DNA of 64,000 nt, from contig NC_081177.1 of the NCBI RefSeq assembly GCF_012432095.1, positions 25,861,283-25,925,282 on the forward strand, read 5' to 3'. A program made the translations under genes and the position numbers. Positions 23,801 to 35,800 of this stretch are shown here, one piece after another; position 1 is the first letter of the stretch; each line of letters starts with the position of its first letter. The notes beneath the pieces are model-generated. The model ran no database searches. It had not been told where the DNA came from and saw nothing but the letters and a program-made list of their open reading frames with translations. This DNA is from Onychostoma macrolepis (taxonomy: Eukaryota > Chordata > Actinopteri > Cypriniformes > Cyprinidae).

Positions 23801-26800
23801 CAGTTGGTGCGATTATTCGCAAATGGAAGAAACACAAAATAACTGTCAATCTCCCTCGGTCTGGGGCTCCATGCAAGATCTCACCTCGTGGAGTTTCAAT
23901 GATCATGAGAACGGTGAGGAATCAGCCCAGAACTACAAGGGAGGATCTTGTCAATGATCTCAAGGCAGCTGGGACCATAGTCACCAAGAAAACAATTGTT
24001 AACACACTACGCCGTGAAGGACTGAAATCCTGCAGCGCCCACGAGGTCCCCCTGCTCAAGACAGCACATGTACAGGCCCCTCTGAAGTTTGCCAATGATT
24101 CAGAGGAGAACTGGATGAAAGTGTTGTGGTCAGATGAAACCAAAATCGAGCTTTTTGGCATCAACTCAACTCGCTGTGTTTAGAGGAGGAGGAATTCTGC
24201 CTATGACCCCAAGAACACCATCCCCACCATCAAACATGGAGGTGGAAACATTATGCTTTGGGGGTGTTTTTCTGCTAAGGGGACAGGACAACTGCACCAC
24301 ATCAAAGGGACGATGGACAGGGCCATGTACCGTCAGGGCCAGGGCATTGAAGCCAGCCAGGGCATTGAAAATGGGTCGTGGATGGGTATTCCATCATGAC
24401 AATGACCCAAAACACATGGCCAAGGCAACATCTTCAAAGAGGAGTGGGACAAAATCCCTCCTGAGATGTGTGCAAACCTGGTGGCCAACTACAAGAAACG
24501 TCTGACCTCTGTGACTGCCAACAAGGGTTTTGCCACCAAGTACTAAGTCATGTTTTGCGAAGGGGTCAAATACTTATTTCACTCATTAAAATGCAAATCA
24601 ATTTATAACTTTTTTGAAATGCATTTTTCTGGATTTTGTTGTTGTTGTTGTTGCTCTTCTGACTCTCACTGTTCAAATAAACCTACCATTAAAATTATAG
24701 ACTGACCATTTCTTCATTGGGCAAACATACAAAATCAGCAGGGGATCAAATAATTTTTTTCCCCCACTGTATGCTCTGGCGGAACATTGCAATTATTCAG
24801 CATTACATGATGATCTGATTAGGGACAGACTCGTTGTGGGGTTGACGGGCAGATTACTTTCTGAATGTATGCAGCTGGATTGTGAGCTAACGCTGGATAA
24901 AGCAAGTGCAATGGCAAGACAAAGCGAGGAGGTGAAAGACAGCAAGCAGCACTGAGAAGCACATCGGACACTGTGGCTGCTGACGCTAGCTCTGTGGATA
25001 GAGTGTTCAAGGGAAAGCATTATGTAGGCAGACCCCAGAAAGGGAACAACCCTAAACAAAAGCCTCATGCATCACTCTCCGGCAAAATGAATAGCAACCA
25101 GTGCCGTAAGTGTGGTAGCTCCTTGGCTCATGCAAAGCGAGATTGTACAGCAAATGATGTAATGGTAAATCAGCTAGGGAGGTTCATTCCCCAAATGGCA
25201 GACAAAGATAAAGCTCTTTGTGACCTGTTGTCGAAAAAGAACTGTTGGATCTGGGGCACAGAACAGGCCAAAGCTTTTCAAACTCTGAAAGATGCACTGT
25301 TGTCTCCACCTGTTCTAGCGATTTATGACACGAACAGAGATTGCAAAGTGTCGGCGGATGCTTTGTCCTATGGACTAGGGGCTGTCCCTATGCAGAAGTG
25401 GCTGGAAGGATGGAAACCGATAGCTTATGCATCGAGATCTCTCACTCAGACTGAGTAAAGGTATGCACAAGTGTAAAAAGAGGCGTTGGGTCTCACATGG
25501 GCGTGCAAAAGATTCAGAGACTTTCTCATTGGCAAGCACTGTGAAATGGAGACCGATCACAAGCCATTACTGAGTCTCTTAGGAGCACAAGCTCCTAAGG
25601 TTTAAAATGCGATTGATGCAGTACTCCAACTCCATCGTTCACTTGCCAGGAGAGAGCTTGTGGGTAGCTGACACTCTGTCACGCGCTCCTGTAAAACAGA
25701 TTGAGTCACAAGAAGACAGAGAACTCTTGGAGGACACGAACATATACAGTATGTAGACTCTCTCTTGGAAAATTTACCAGCAAGTACAACAGATTTGGGA
25801 CAGCTGAGAGAGGAATTAAAAAGTGACATTGTTTGTTCCAGTGTGATGAAACACTGTGTTGATGGGTGGACAGAGTGCAGCAAGAATTACCTAATATTGA
25901 AACGATATTGGGCAGAACGTGCTGTCTTAACTGTGCAAGATGGTCTGTTGCTTAGAGGCACGAGGCTGGTTATTCCAGCCACCATGAGAAGCAGCGTTCT
26001 AAACAAGACAGTCAGTGTGGTGGCCAGGGTTAAGTCATCAGCTTATGGAAATAGTTCTCAACTGCAGGACATGCATTAAAGAGAGATAGAACCCAAAAGA
26101 ACCCCTTATGCCCACTCAGTTCCCTGACAGGCCATGGCAAAGGCTAGGGGCAGATTTGTTCATGTTGGGAAACAAGACGTACCTGCTTGTGGTAGACTAC
26201 TATTTCAGATATGTTGAGGTAGCTCAGTTAAAGGTGGGGTACGCGATTTCTGGTAGCCAATGTTGATATTTGAAATCACCAAAACAAACACACCCCTACC
26301 CCAAAAGGGTCTCACCCCTATTTTGATAGCTCCACCCCACACATACGTATGCATTACGCATCCCAGGCAACGATTAGTTCTGTGAAACAAAGCAAAACCA
26401 ATGTTACTCACTGATCGAGAAGAAACAAAGCAGCCTCGGCGTCCGATCGCAGGCCTTCCTGCTCCTTGAGTTCTCCCCAGCGCTGGAAAGCTGATCCGAT
26501 ATTAACACAGGTCCTACTTCTTGCCTTGTCGTTACACCGGTGTTACAATATATTCAGTTCCTGAAATATTTGGTTCCACTGGGTGGTGCTTACGTGAATA
26601 TTTATCAGGTTAACGCCGTGGGCGGGGCCATCCAAAACCGGACGAGTGGAACTGAAATTATTAGCGTGAGCACCTCAGATCGCGTTTTGTTTTACGGATT
26701 ATTTCAAGCAGGTAGTAAAATTGAACTAAGTTAAGCTTCAACTACTCATATGATTGTTCACATTTTGTAAATAATTAATTGTTTCTGTAACGTGTTTCTT

Positions 26801-29800
26801 AGTACTCTGTTTACCTTCATCCTATATCAGAACTGATCACTATTTAGGTAGTGTTGAAATACAACTACAAAAAAAAAAAGCATATTTCTTCAAGATTACT
26901 TGTTGACTGTTGACGTTTTTCACGAATGTCTGAGATTAAGCGTTTTCAGTGTTTAAATAAATATTTACAAATATATTCTTGTGTTTTTATTCTGTCTCCC
27001 AATGTTGTCTGTGTCTAAAAATAGCCTTTAAATTATGTAATCATTCTTATGTAATGTTTTTGTAAATAATTGAACACGAAAACAATACTACAGAAAAAGG
27101 TATATCACAAAAATTAAGGAAATGTACACTTATTTGAATAAGTATTTTATTAGTCTTGATGTAGTAATTTGGTCCTTAATCCCATGATTTTTCTCGACAA
27201 ACATTTTTACAGATAAATATAAATAAAATGCTTTTATCTTACTATTAAAGAAATTTCCACTTGAATGCATCGAAAAAAACTCAATACATTTTAAACAGAA
27301 ATTTGTGAATGGTTATCAAATTTAAACAGCCTAAATAGTATATATGACATTTAGATAGCATTAGGTATATCACATTATATTATAAACATGGCTTTATCCT
27401 CTTCTTTTAAATGACACTATTTTTATTTATGTTGTTGACACACCACACCTGGCGATTTGCATTTGCTGTTGTACACAGTTCTGGCCAAGAAATAATTGTT
27501 TACATATATGTGTGATACATTCAATTTGTGAAACATTCAACATCCAATAAGATGTGGTGATGTGCATCATTACACCAATACCTTAATGCCTTTTGGTTCC
27601 ACAGAAAACCTGTCTAATCTATGCTTGTCATGTGGGGACAAATATCCTAACACTCAGGATGACACTGACTCTTGGGTATTTTAATGTGTTCTTTATATAG
27701 TTTTTTTTTTTTTCTTTTTCTTTCTAACTTTGCTAGTTTACATTTTCATATTGATTTTACTGTCTTTTTCAGATTCAATGTGACAGTTGCTATGGCTGGT
27801 ATCACATGGAACGTGTAAACAAGCCAAACGTGAAAGTGTTTTTTATGTGCAAAAATAAACACAAAATAAACAAAATTTCTATTGTCTCTGTTCTATTACA
27901 ACTTGCACTTACCTTTGGAATGGCACCCATATTTGAATTAAACAAATTTGAGCTCGCTTTTTATTTTTCTTCTTGATTTTTGTTCAATGCACAGAGCTAG
28001 CCATCAAGGAATATCTCTTACAGACTCTTTTTTTCCAACTCTTTTTCAATAATTTTTCAACCACAAATTCCTATATATGGGATAAAATGTAGGCTACAGT
28101 TCCGTTTGAAATTACTCATGAAGCAAACCTATTATGTAATTTAGTAAACATGTTGGCACAAAAAATGGCTGTTACTAATGAGGTTAGGAAAGTAAAATAT
28201 CACTACAGCAGAAAAGGCAAATAATAACAACTAGAAAAACTAGGCCTACTTATTGGACTAATTTAAGTATAACATTACATTAACACTAGTGCATTTTATG
28301 AGAAGGATGATGTAAATGGATGAGCTGTAAATTGTTTAGAGGTTAGACATAAAAACAATTGAAATAAATGTCTTAACTTGCCCAACATTCTAAAGCATCG
28401 TTACAGAATACAACAGTTAATGCCACTGAACCTTAACATTTATGATAACTGTTGATAAAGAAAGCATGAGGGTTGTGTATCAAAATTATGTTGAGTTGAG
28501 TGTAGAGAAACATTCAAGCACGCAAACATCGATTCCAAGTTCTTGTGTGGTCTTGAGCTATCAGCGTATAATATAAAGGCTATTTTTAGACACAGACGAC
28601 ATTGGGAGACAGAATAAAAATGCAAGAATATATTTGTAAATATTTATTTAAACACTGAAAACGCTTAATCTCATACATTCGTGAAAAACGTCAACAGTCA
28701 ACAAGTAATCTTGGAGAAATTCGGAGAAATATGCTTTTTTTTTGTAGTTGTATTTCAACACTACCTAAATAGTGATCATATAGGATGAAGGTAAACAGAG
28801 TACTAAGAAACACCTTACAGAAACAATTAGTTATTTACAAAATGTGAACAATCATATGAGTAGTTGAAGCTTAACTTAGTTCAATTTTACTACCTGCTTG
28901 AAATAATCCGTAAAACAAAACGCGATCTGAGGCACTCACGCTAATAATTTCTGTTCCACTCGTCCGGTTTTGGATGGCCCCGCCCACGGCGTTAACCTGA
29001 TGAATATTCACGTAAGCGCCACCCAGTGGAACCAAATATTTCAGGAACTGAATATATTGTAACACCGGGTCTACACCGGACGTAAGCGGCTCCACAAAGT
29101 ACTATAGAACTCATTATAATCACTAATAATGCTGTCTACACTGGATCCCGACAGTAAACTGCTGTCGCGTTCATTTCAAATGATTTTCAACGGTCGCTTT
29201 GTCGCGCCCATTGTAGACAGACTTTAGCTGGTGCGGTGCGGTGCTGCGCAACACAACAACTGCCGCGTGTGGTGTAGACACGGTGTAAACCTTCTTTTGT
29301 TCTGCAGACGTTTTTCTCTTTTGTTTTTTTACCCGCTATCTCTATCTTTCTGTCGTCGCTCGGCTCGGTCTTGTGTCTGTCCTGTGCACTGAGCTCTCTC
29401 TCCCCCGCATCACGAGTAGACACGCCCCTTACTGCTGATTGGCTACAAGTTTGTTTTGGTACTCGGCCCGACTCGTTTTCTAAAGCGTTTTTGAAATAAT
29501 ACATACCCCACCTTTAACACCTACCAGATCTACCATTGTTCACATGAAGTCCATATGCGCGTCATGGAGTTCCAGAGACACTGGTTACAGACAATGAGCC
29601 ACAATTCTCTGGGCACTCGTTTGCATCCTTTGCAGCTTCATGTAGATTTGTTCATGTAACTAGTAGCTCAAGATTTCCCCAAAGCAACGGTGAGTCTGAA
29701 TGGGCAATCAAGATGGTGAAGGCTCTTCTCAAGAAAGCCAATGATCCATACCTTGCTTGTTTAGCTTATAGAGCTACCCCCTTGCAGAATTGGTACAGTC

Positions 29801-32800
29801 CGGCTCAACTTCCTATGGGTAGAAGGCTCCGAACGACTGTGCCTACACTGCCATCGTTGCTAAACCCAGTACTCCCTGATACCGTGGCTGTTTCTTCAGA
29901 AGAGACGGAAAGGAAGGATGCAGATGCAGAATGTTTCAATAGGAGTCACAGAGCCAGAAAACTCAGTATACTGCAGCCAGGAGATCATGTCTGGATATCT
30001 GATGCTAAAGAATCAGCAACAATTGTTGACAGTCACTCTGCTCCGAGGTCTTACCTTGTGAACACACAGCAAGGGACTGTAAGACGTAACCATCACCATC
30101 TGGTACAAATGCAAACAGAAGTAAAGGAGGACAACAGCAGAACCCCTGATCAGTTTTCCTCCCTGACTGATCAGAGTCACTCCCTACCACTCAGGAGTCA
30201 AAGAAGCTGGATATTCCAGATTTGACATCCACTCCTAGAACCAAGTATGGGAGGCGAATAGTGAAACCAGTAAGACTGAACCTGTGAACTGTGTGTGGGG
30301 TTCCCTACCACTTAATGTAAATAATTGAGGAAGAATGTTCAAGACGCAAGCACCAATGGTGAAACTACTTGTTTATTCAAGAAGTTAGATAGGAGCAGAT
30401 CCAGTAAAAGAGGCAGAATAATCTGAAAAGATCTGTTGAGACAAAGGTAGTCTGCCCCAGCGGCGTCATGCCCATTCAAAGTGATGGGGCACGTGCCCCC
30501 TCAGATTTCTGAGCCAAGTGGATTTTGAATGCAGCTTCCAAAAGACAAAAAAAAAAAAAAAAAAAATCATAGCCAAATAATATTTTTTATATTTGATACA
30601 ATTACACTGGTATGATTAGATCGTTCAGTGCGGCACAGCATCAGCTGCTCAATTCAAATCTGCATTCGCTGGCTGGCACTGAGCCAGAGACAGATACGTT
30701 TGTACAGCGCTGCATTATAACCAATCACACACGATTCTGTTGAGCTTATGAAGGCAATGACCAATCAGAGACGTTTAGATGAGTCATCGCTGAAACATGG
30801 TGTTTTGTTCACTTGCTCGCTGACTGAATTATCTGGCTAATTCTCTCATCAGAAACAACAAAGTGTAGATGTGCTTACAAATGTAAGTTAAGATATTCAT
30901 TTCACAGTATAAACAGCTTCAGTGATTTTAATGGGAGTTTTTGAGAGTGCCTGAACTCTGGCTAGACTGAAATGAAAATATTCTTTGAAAATGTAAATGT
31001 TGTTTGCTCTCTGTAAAGTGAAAGTGTTATAATTAGTAACTTAAAATATTGTTATTAAATTCACATTAAATACAAACTCAGTCGTATTAAAGGGGTCATA
31101 TGATGCAATTTCATGTTTTCCTTTGTCTTTGGAGTGTTACAAGCTGTTTGTGCATATATAAAATAAAGTTGCAAAGATTAAAGTCTCAAACCCAAAGAGA
31201 TATTCTTTATAAAAGTTAAGACTTTGCCACGCCTTCCTAAAACGGCTCATTCAAATACGCCCCCACGTCTACGTCACGGTGTGGTAAGAACTGCATAACA
31301 CCGCCCAAACGCATACGCAATGAAAGAAGGCATAACTTTTATTCTCACTGTAGTTTTGTTGTTGCCGCCAGCGCCATGTCCTGGAGATGCTGTGTGTTTC
31401 GTTGTGAAAGCGAAAGTACTTTGTCTGGCCTTCCAAATGAGTACACAACCAGAAATCAGTGGTTAAGTTGTGTATACAACACTGCTCCAGAACAGTACAA
31501 CGCAAATATTCGAGTGTGTGCAGCGCATTTTACGGAGGACTATTTTCTGAACCTGGGAGAGAGTAGCCTACAATGTCAACACTATAAAGTGGGTCAGTTC
31601 CAACGACGCAAGGACAGTCTGGTGCTTCTAACTCACAGCCTGTAAGTACGTTTCGATATATAAAGAATTTGCTAACTTACTGACTATTCAAACGCGAGTT
31701 TTGAGCTGTGTAGAGTAGTGCTTGTTTGGCGTTTCTACGATCACAAATGCAGACATGGTGTTATGTTTATCATATGTTTATCATTTACGCGCAACACGAA
31801 AAAAGACCGTATGAGTCATTATAATCAGTAATTATGTCCTCACTGAATGCAACAAATGCCTCTTTATAATGGGTTTTATTGTTTTAGTCTCGTCGCGCCG
31901 GACACGGCATCACAACATGGTAAGGGGCGTAACATTTCCGTCACATGCTTTAGGTATTCGGCCAATCACAACACACTGGATAGCTGGCCAATCAGAGCAC
32001 ACCTCGCTTCTCAGATCGATGAGCTTTGAAAAACTCGTCGTGTTTCAGAAAGGCAGAGCATAGAGGAGCAACAATAATGTACAGTATGTGGAAAATAATG
32101 TGTTTTTTGAACCTCGAACCATGTAAACACATTGCATTACACGAAATACACAAAATAATGTTCTTTTGAACATCATATGACCCCTTTAAAAATATTGGTT
32201 ACACTTTCTATTAGGTGGCCTTAACTACTATGTACTTACATCAAAAAATAAGTACAATGTACTTATTGTGTTCATATTGTATTGCAAAACACTTTTGCTG
32301 CTATTGAGGTGGGATATGGGTAAGGTTAGGGACAGCTTTGGTGGTATGGGTAGGTTTAAGGTGTACGGGATGGGTCAACAGTGTAATTATAAATGTAATT
32401 ACAGAAATTAATTACAGATGTAAGTACATATAGGTATTTTTAAAAATATAAGTACAATGTAAAAACATGTATGTACGCAATAAGTGCATTGTATCAAATG
32501 ATTAATTTAAATGTAAGTACATAGTAGTTAAGGCCACCTAATAGAAAGTGGGACCAAAATATTTTATGGCATGAAACCCATATCTTGTACTTAAGTTAAA
32601 AGTCAGGTTTTTATGTGTAGTTTTACACTATTATTATTATAGATTACACTATTAGTATACTTTGCCCATCACCATTTATTGATCAAATAACATAATCTAT
32701 AAAGGTGCAAACGCATTAACTTATGCATATTACAAACACAAATAATACCCGTTAGAAAAACTACAAATGTGGCGGATGCACGCGATTGACGGTTAAGTAG

Positions 32801-35800
32801 AAAGGTTTACAAAAAGGGGTTTGAGTTACTAATAATCAACATTTAACCTGGTAAAAAATATTTATTTATTGTTATCTGTGTTATATTTCTTCTTCAACAG
32901 CAATGTGAAATTTTATAAACATCCATTTGGTCGTTAACTTTTAAATGCATCATTATGTAGAAAATATGAGCAGAGTTCTCGGCATTAAAGACCTGCGACT
33001 GGCAGATCAACAAGCTACATATTTGAGAATCAAGATATTTCCTGATATAGTTAACACATTTGGAAATACAGTATTTTATTCCTTTACAGTATAAAGGAAT
33101 AAAATAAAAATAAAACACAAGCTTATATCAGTTATACAGTGCTATCGTGGCTGCTGTGTGTCACATGACAAGCACGACCACCCAACCCTTTATTTACAAG
33201 ACACGAGAGTTTGATCCCCGAACTTGCAGAACTCAGCACATGACAAAAACTCGGCATTTTGATCGGTAAGTGGATTCTAACTTAAACACTTCTGGTCACA
33301 TTGCTCAACGCTGCAAATATGTTTCGCCAATATCAGATGGGGCCCCCTGATTCCCCGGGGCCCTAAGCGGCTGCTTACCTCGCTTATTGGTTAAGTCTGC
33401 CCCTGGAGGCAGTAATTAAAGCAAAAGGAGCCCCTACCAAGTATTGAGTACATATACAGTAAATGAACATACTTTCCAGAAGGCCAACAATTCACTAAAA
33501 ATGTTTTTTTTATTGGTCTTATGAAGTATTCTAATTGGTTGAGATAGTGAATTGGTGGGTTTTTGTTAAATGTGAGCCTAAATCATCACAATTAAAAGAA
33601 CCAAAGACTTAAACTACTTCAGTCTGTGTGAATTGAATTTATTTAATACACGAGTTTCACAATTTGAGTTGAATTACTGAAATAAATGAACTTTTCCACG
33701 AAATTCTAATTTATTGAGATGCACCTGTATGTGCCATTCAAAAAACAGGTTTCTACAGGTTTCCATGACAAGTCTTTTGTTGTTTTACCACACCTTTAAT
33801 TGTTGGATTGACTTGTACAGAAGGATGGGTTTTCAGTATTATGAAACAGTTTTCAAAATCTTTCCTGTTAGTACTCATTCAAACATTGGAAATCACCATC
33901 TCACCTGTGAGAATCAGAATTGCAAGAACAACCATCCAGGCGGCAACAGGCCCCATCCGAGCCTGCGAGACCATCCTGACATGGCAGTTGGGAGTGATAG
34001 AGCAGTCACACACCGTGACCGTCAGGTTCTGGATGGAGTAAAATCCCTGCTGGTCTGATATTTTGATCTGGAGGAGGTGATGACCTGAATACACACGTTT
34101 TTCTTTTACAAGACTCACCGTTGTGCCTTTAGGAGAAAAATAGTGATGATAAAATGAGAGTTAATATTGTTGTAAGTATATAGTATGGGTAAAAATTTCG
34201 GAATAATTAAGAGTTTTAAATGTTTTGAAATAAGTCTCTCATGCTCAGCAAGGCTGCATTTCTTGGACAATAATATAGTAATATTGTGAAATAGTATTAC
34301 AATTTAAAATAACTATTTTATATAAATAATATAGTTGTGCTAAATAATATTTTTCCTTTAAAAACATAAACAAATCTTAATTATTCTAAAATATTGGCTG
34401 TTAATGTAGGCACAGTAACGCAATCTTAAGGAGGTCATGGAAGAACACTCAAGACATTATTTGCCTAAAGTCAACATAAAACAGTGTTCATGAACCATTT
34501 TACTTCTGTGATGTGTTTTCAAAGTGAAATATGATGTTCAGAAACTGTAGGGTTGTCTGGACTGAGTGAAGTAGATGGTGGCATTACCATGAGCTGGTTC
34601 AACACTCCATTTGTCCTTAACATCTCCCAAAAGCTCATAGTAGAAAGGTGATCCAAATGGAGGAAAGTCCAGGTCTACGGCTGTGATGTTGACGATTGTG
34701 GGCTCTTTATCTATGCAAATGCTGAATGCATTCCTCTCCAGTATTGGTACGTTATCATTTTGATCATTCAGGTGAATGACTAGAGTTCCAGTGCCTGTCA
34801 GCGGAGGAACACCTGCAGATCGGAGAGACAAAAGAAACAGAAATTCAGTTTATTAGTATAAAATATGATCAGGAATCATGAAGTTGCAAGCTTAGTGTAT
34901 CAAATATTTGAAAGAGATTGAGAATTGTTTGATGTAAGTAAACTATATTATCAGATAAACAAGATTTAAGCAGTCACAGGTCATTCTGTAATGCAACGTA
35001 AATGTGCATGTATCTCAAATGAAATTAATTTGAAAATAAATGGAAAGGAATTGTCTATATAGGTATACTTGGTATAATATGATAATATCAGTAATAGTTA
35101 TGAGTACATTTAATGTCTTACCTTCATCCACAGCATACAGGGTTGTTGTATAGGTGCTGTTTATCACAAATGGTGACTCTCTATCCAGAATTTTAATCGT
35201 GGATACTTTTCCAGTCTTTGCATCAATAGTTATCCATTTATCAATATCTTCACCTGTAACAAATCTGAGATTCGAAGAAACACCAGATGAATTCACCTTT
35301 GTTTATATGTGATACTTTTCATTCAATGAACTATACAGTGCCAATAACATATACAGTAATATTAGCTTCTCTTACTTAAATGTGTTTACGTGGCTTCCAT
35401 CCATGTCTTTAGCGGTGAAGGTTGCAAGACTTGTTCCTACATCTATGTTCTCCATTACCACAACGTCTTTAACAGGGGGTATAAACACCGGAGGGTCATT
35501 GACATCTTCTACATGAATGGTCACTGGAATGCTGTTATAGAGGTTTGAAGCACTCATATCAGAGTTTTGGGGTATTTTGTCGAGCACCCACATGGCATTT
35601 GGTACTTTCTCTTTAATCTTACAGGAAAAGTAAGCAATTTCATTCTGGACACTGATGGACAGATTGTGATTTGTTTGCTCCTCATAGTCCATTTGCTAAA
35701 ATGAGCCAAAAATAAAGAGAGTTTAGAGAAAAATCAACATAAATGTATATAGAGCTGTTTTTGTATCTGTTTTGTGTTTAAAATAGCTCGTCTCCCAGCA

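Larger units (their letters stand above)
22946..25155 (+). pseudogene. Gypsy gag with CCHC knuckle, split by Tc1
   Basis: The first part (22,946-23,339) holds a capsid-like segment (PEAFDFSKPQEWAKWIRRFE) with a frame break near 23,140. It resumes after the Tc1 at 24,772 with ALAEHCNYSALHDDLIRDR. A nucleocapsid-like knuckle CRKCGSSLAHAKRDC (about 25,100) has spacing C-x2-C-x5-H-x4-C, one residue longer than usual. A one-base loss near 24,950 breaks the frame again. Confidence 0.8.
22699..30290 (+). mobile_element. Gypsy LTR retrotransposon, deleted and twice interrupted
   Basis: A short LTR-like start (about 22,699-22,867) precedes a primer-binding site (TGGTGTCAGAAG, 22,868-22,879), gag, zinc knuckle, RNase H and integrase. 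Protease and most of reverse transcriptase are deleted at about 25,157. A Tc1 element (23,340-24,769) splits gag and a TTAA element (26,232-29,513) splits integrase. No 3' LTR is recognised after the pol end at about 30,286. Orientation is antisense to cdh26, in intron 11. Confidence 0.85.

Noticed and set aside
26540..29095. Similar open frames on opposite strands at 26,540-26,734 and 28,871-29,095
   Set aside because: They are mirror images produced by the inverted arms of a TTAA element, with no known domain and no splice structure.
34538..34587. Stop codon shortly after cdh26 EC4, suggesting a pseudogene
   Set aside because: A gtaatg donor at the right phase lies just upstream and joins smoothly to exon 11, so the stop is intronic.
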